Both the position numbers and the translations under genes were made by a program. Source: JAHJQZ01 sp963675235 (GTDB taxonomy: Bacteria > Pseudomonadota > Alphaproteobacteria > Rhizobiales > Devosiaceae). Taken from it: 64,000 nt of DNA. A model generated the notes under the pieces. The model was not told the DNA's origin. It searched no databases and was given only the letters and a program-made list of their open reading frames with translations. Shown here in pieces: positions 62,434 to 64,000 of this stretch (position 1 is the first letter of the stretch; the number at the start of each line of letters is the position of its first letter). The stretch is from contig CAXXFU010000002.1 of assembly GCA_963675235.2 (NCBI GenBank), positions 496,001 to 560,000 of the forward strand, read 5' to 3'.

Positions 62434-63179
62434 GACGCAAGCTCCCCGAGCAGGGTCTTCGCCCTCAGCGCGATCACATGATGGCCGCGCGTTAGGATGG
62501 AGAAGTGATCGAAGACCGGAAACACCGTCAGCCGCGAATCGGGAATGAGTTCGGCCATGCGCTGACCGATGGCCACCGGGGTCTCGTCGTCACGTGCGCC
62601 GTAAAGCAGTTCGGTGCGAGTGCGGATTTTGGGCAAATCGGGGCTCTGGTCCTCGTTGACCGCCTTGACGAAGATGTCGCGAAGCCCGAGCTCTTTGGAT
62701 TGTACGTAATCCGGGCTGCCATAGGTCTTTTCGAGATTGGCGCGGCGGGTTTGGTCGGTGCCGGCCAGGGCTTTGAGGACGCGAAACTGGCGACGGCGCC
62801 AGCCACTCCTGACCTGCGCCCAGGCGCTGCGCGGGCGCGGAATGCCGGCGCCGGAAACGATCACCAGGCCCTGAAGCAGATCGGGATGACGCACGGCCAG
62901 CCTCAACCCGACTCGCCCGCCGAAGGAGTGCCCGACCCAGACAATCGGGCCGGTCTTTCGCTCGACGAGGAAGTCGGCGACATAGTCGGCATAGTCGGCC
63001 GTGCTCCAGCCATCCTGCGGGCGCGGCGTCGCGCCAAAACCGGGCAGATCGACAAGCATCGACCTGGCCGTAGCCCCGAGGCTTTCGGCCGCAGGTATGA
63101 AATCGTGGTGGGAGCGAGCCCAGCCATGGGCAAACACCACGCCTGGCTTGTCACCTTCGCCGATCTCGATGAAATTCAT
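62430..63179 (-). CDS. Alpha/beta hydrolase
   Basis: A 249-residue alpha/beta-hydrolase-fold protein. Nucleophile elbow VWVGHSFGGRVGLRLA (Ser), oxyanion HGWARSHHD, and likely triad Asp and His in LLYGARDDETP and FPVFDHFSILTRG. Its stop overlaps the start of the Mur-ligase-like gene (ATGA), so the two are coupled. A peptide- or ester-processing role is possible but not shown. Confidence 0.85.
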   Translation of the reverse strand: MNFIEIGEGDKPGVVFAHGWARSHHDFIPAAESLGATARSMLVDLPGFGATPRPQDGWSTADYADYVADFLVERKTGPIVWVGHSFGGRVGLRLAVRHPDLLQGLVIVSGAGIPRPRSAWAQVRSGWRRRQFRVLKALAGTDQTRRANLEKTYGSPDYVQSKELGLRDIFVKAVNEDQSPDLPKIRTRTELLYGARDDETPVAIGQRMAELIPDSRLTVFPVFDHFSILTRGHHVIALRAKTLLGELAS

Positions 63180-63207
63180 GTCATCCCTCGATTCGTCGGT
63201 TTCTGGT

Positions 63208-63252
63208 GCGTGATCTGCTTGGAAAACCGGCGTTCACTTGCAAGGATCATGC
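63208..63252. repeat. Diverged third member of the palindromic repeat family
   Basis: GCGTGATC (63208-63215) and GATCATGC (63245-63252) pair with one G-T wobble. The centre GGAAAACCGG followed by a TTCAC-like string resembles copies A and B (GGAAAACCGGTTCCCAC). It lies in the divergent promoter region of the hydrolase and ligase genes. Confidence 0.45.
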
Positions 63253-63360
63253 TATGACAAAGCGTTGCCGCCGCGTCTAGCATGGCAATTTGAGGCAGGC
63301 CATGACAATGCCGCAAGCCCTTGCCAGACCGGCGCGGCAAAAAGAAGGTGGAAAGCTGAG

Positions 63361-64000
63361 ATGCCGAAGAAAATAGCCGTCCTGTTCGGGGGCAGTTCGC
63401 CCGAGCACGATGTCTCCGTCGTCACGGCCCAGCAGCTGATGGATGCGGTCGATCCGGCGGACTATGAAGTCGTGCCAGTCTATGCCGATTTCGAGAATCG
63501 CTTCTTCATCGGACCGGGTCTGAGGCATGTTGCGACCTACCGCCCGCGTCCGGGCAATCTCACCGAGATCAGTTTCGGCTGGGGCGAGCGCGGCCCCGAG
63601 ATCCGTCCGGTTTCCGGCGCGCCGATCCCGTTCGATTGCGCCTTGCCGGCTTTCCATGGGCGCTTCGGCGAGGACGGGCGCATTCATGCCCTGTTCGAAT
63701 GGCTGGGCATTCCGGTCACGGGCTTTTCGGCGACCCATTCGGGTCTGGCCATGCGCAAGGACCTGACCAAGCTCATTGCCGCCGGTGCCGGCGTGCCGGT
63801 TCTGCCGCAGGTCGTGGTCGACCGGACACGGCTCGATGACGCCGAGGCATTGCTGGCGGACATCAAGAAGACGGTCGGTTTGCCGGCCATCGTCAAGCCG
63901 GTCAATCTCGGCTCGAGCATTGGCGTCGGCATCGCCCGCAATGGCGAGGAGGCGCTGCAGCTGATCGCCATGGTGCTGACCCAGGACAGCCTGGCCCTGG
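63361..64000 (+). CDS. D-alanine-D-alanine ligase-like enzyme (partial, C-terminus beyond the window)
   Basis: 213 N-terminal residues of an ATP-grasp ligase are visible. IAVLFGGSSPEHDVSVVTAQ is the Ddl/VanA signature, LPAFHGRFGEDGRIHALFEWLGIPVTG the substrate-contact region, and PAIVKPVNLGSSIGVGIA starts the ATP-grasp core. GGAAAGC precedes the ATG. It could be the Ddl of cell-wall synthesis or a paralogue dedicated to the Mur-ligase-like neighbour; with no dcw genes nearby, the second reading is reasonable but unproven. Confidence 0.9.
   Translation, partial: MPKKIAVLFGGSSPEHDVSVVTAQQLMDAVDPADYEVVPVYADFENRFFIGPGLRHVATYRPRPGNLTEISFGWGERGPEIRPVSGAPIPFDCALPAFHGRFGEDGRIHALFEWLGIPVTGFSATHSGLAMRKDLTKLIAAGAGVPVLPQVVVDRTRLDDAEALLADIKKTVGLPAIVKPVNLGSSIGVGIARNGEEALQLIAMVLTQDSLAL

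Noticed and set aside
1..64000. tRNA, rRNA, CRISPR arrays, insertion sequences and integrase or attachment sites
   Set aside because: I looked for T-arm motifs, regularly spaced repeats and transposase-like proteins. I found none I could support.

Overview
The window is GC-rich DNA, almost fully coding, with many ATGA-type stop/start overlaps. It looks like chromosome from an alphaproteobacterium of the Hyphomicrobiales (Rhizobiales) type. The pointers are a sulfur-oxidising heterodisulfide-reductase-like (sHdr) locus with a SqrR/sHdrR-type regulator, FixK/FNR-like boxes, rhizobial-style intergenic palindromes and several oxidative sugar-acid catabolism genes. The lineage is an inference; there is no rRNA or tRNA in the window to support it.

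Region 1 (1-3.1 kb, minus strand) is an RND efflux pump (adaptor plus permease, the permease cut by the window edge). Its promoter lies beside a near-perfect operator of the GTTC-N8-GAAT type. Region 2 (3.3-14.8 kb) is a sulfur-oxidation locus. A persulfide-sensor-type ArsR repressor faces a minus-strand run that reads, in transcription order: lipoate ligase, an amidotransferase-like protein with no catalytic Cys, DsrE3C, sHdrC1, B1, A, Hyp, C2, B2, a small Cys-containing protein, the lipoyl carrier LbpA, a YeiH-family exporter, a DsrE2-like protein and TusA. TusA and DsrE proteins would relay sulfane sulfur to sHdr, LbpA would be the lipoyl partner, and the YeiH protein could export an oxidised product. 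ATTC-N8-GAAT-like operators lie before the ligase gene and before dsrE3C.

Region 3 (14.8-17.9 kb) is a tripartite tricarboxylate transporter (TctA, TctB, TctC). Region 4 (18.5-23.3 kb) holds a phosphohexomutase, a large unrecognised beta-helix-like protein with a hairpin over its ribosome binding site, and a UDP-glucuronate-4-epimerase-like protein. Region 5 (23.6-35.2 kb) is a sugar island: FAH-family enzyme, GH31 alpha-xylosidase, LacI regulator, a carbohydrate ABC importer, alpha-ketoglutarate-semialdehyde dehydrogenase and an L-2-keto-3-deoxyarabonate-dehydratase-like enzyme.

Region 6 (35.3-60.2 kb) is a hydrogen and pyruvate block. It has a bidirectional [NiFe] hydrogenase (hoxEF fusion, U, Y, H), its protease and all six hyp maturases, then an apparently active-site-complete [FeFe] hydrogenase next to a NuoF-GltD fusion. 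A divergent NitT/TauT-type ABC transporter shares a promoter region with two FNR/FixK-like boxes. A DHOD-like flavoprotein, pyruvate:ferredoxin oxidoreductase and a ferredoxin-domain GltD follow. Together these suggest redox balancing between H2, NAD(P)H, ferredoxin and pyruvate under low oxygen. No HydE, HydF or HydG maturase is in the window.

Region 7 (60.8-64 kb) is a membrane-anchored Mur-ligase-like protein and an alpha/beta hydrolase, divergent from a D-Ala-D-Ala-ligase-like gene cut by the right edge. Their joint role is not known to me.
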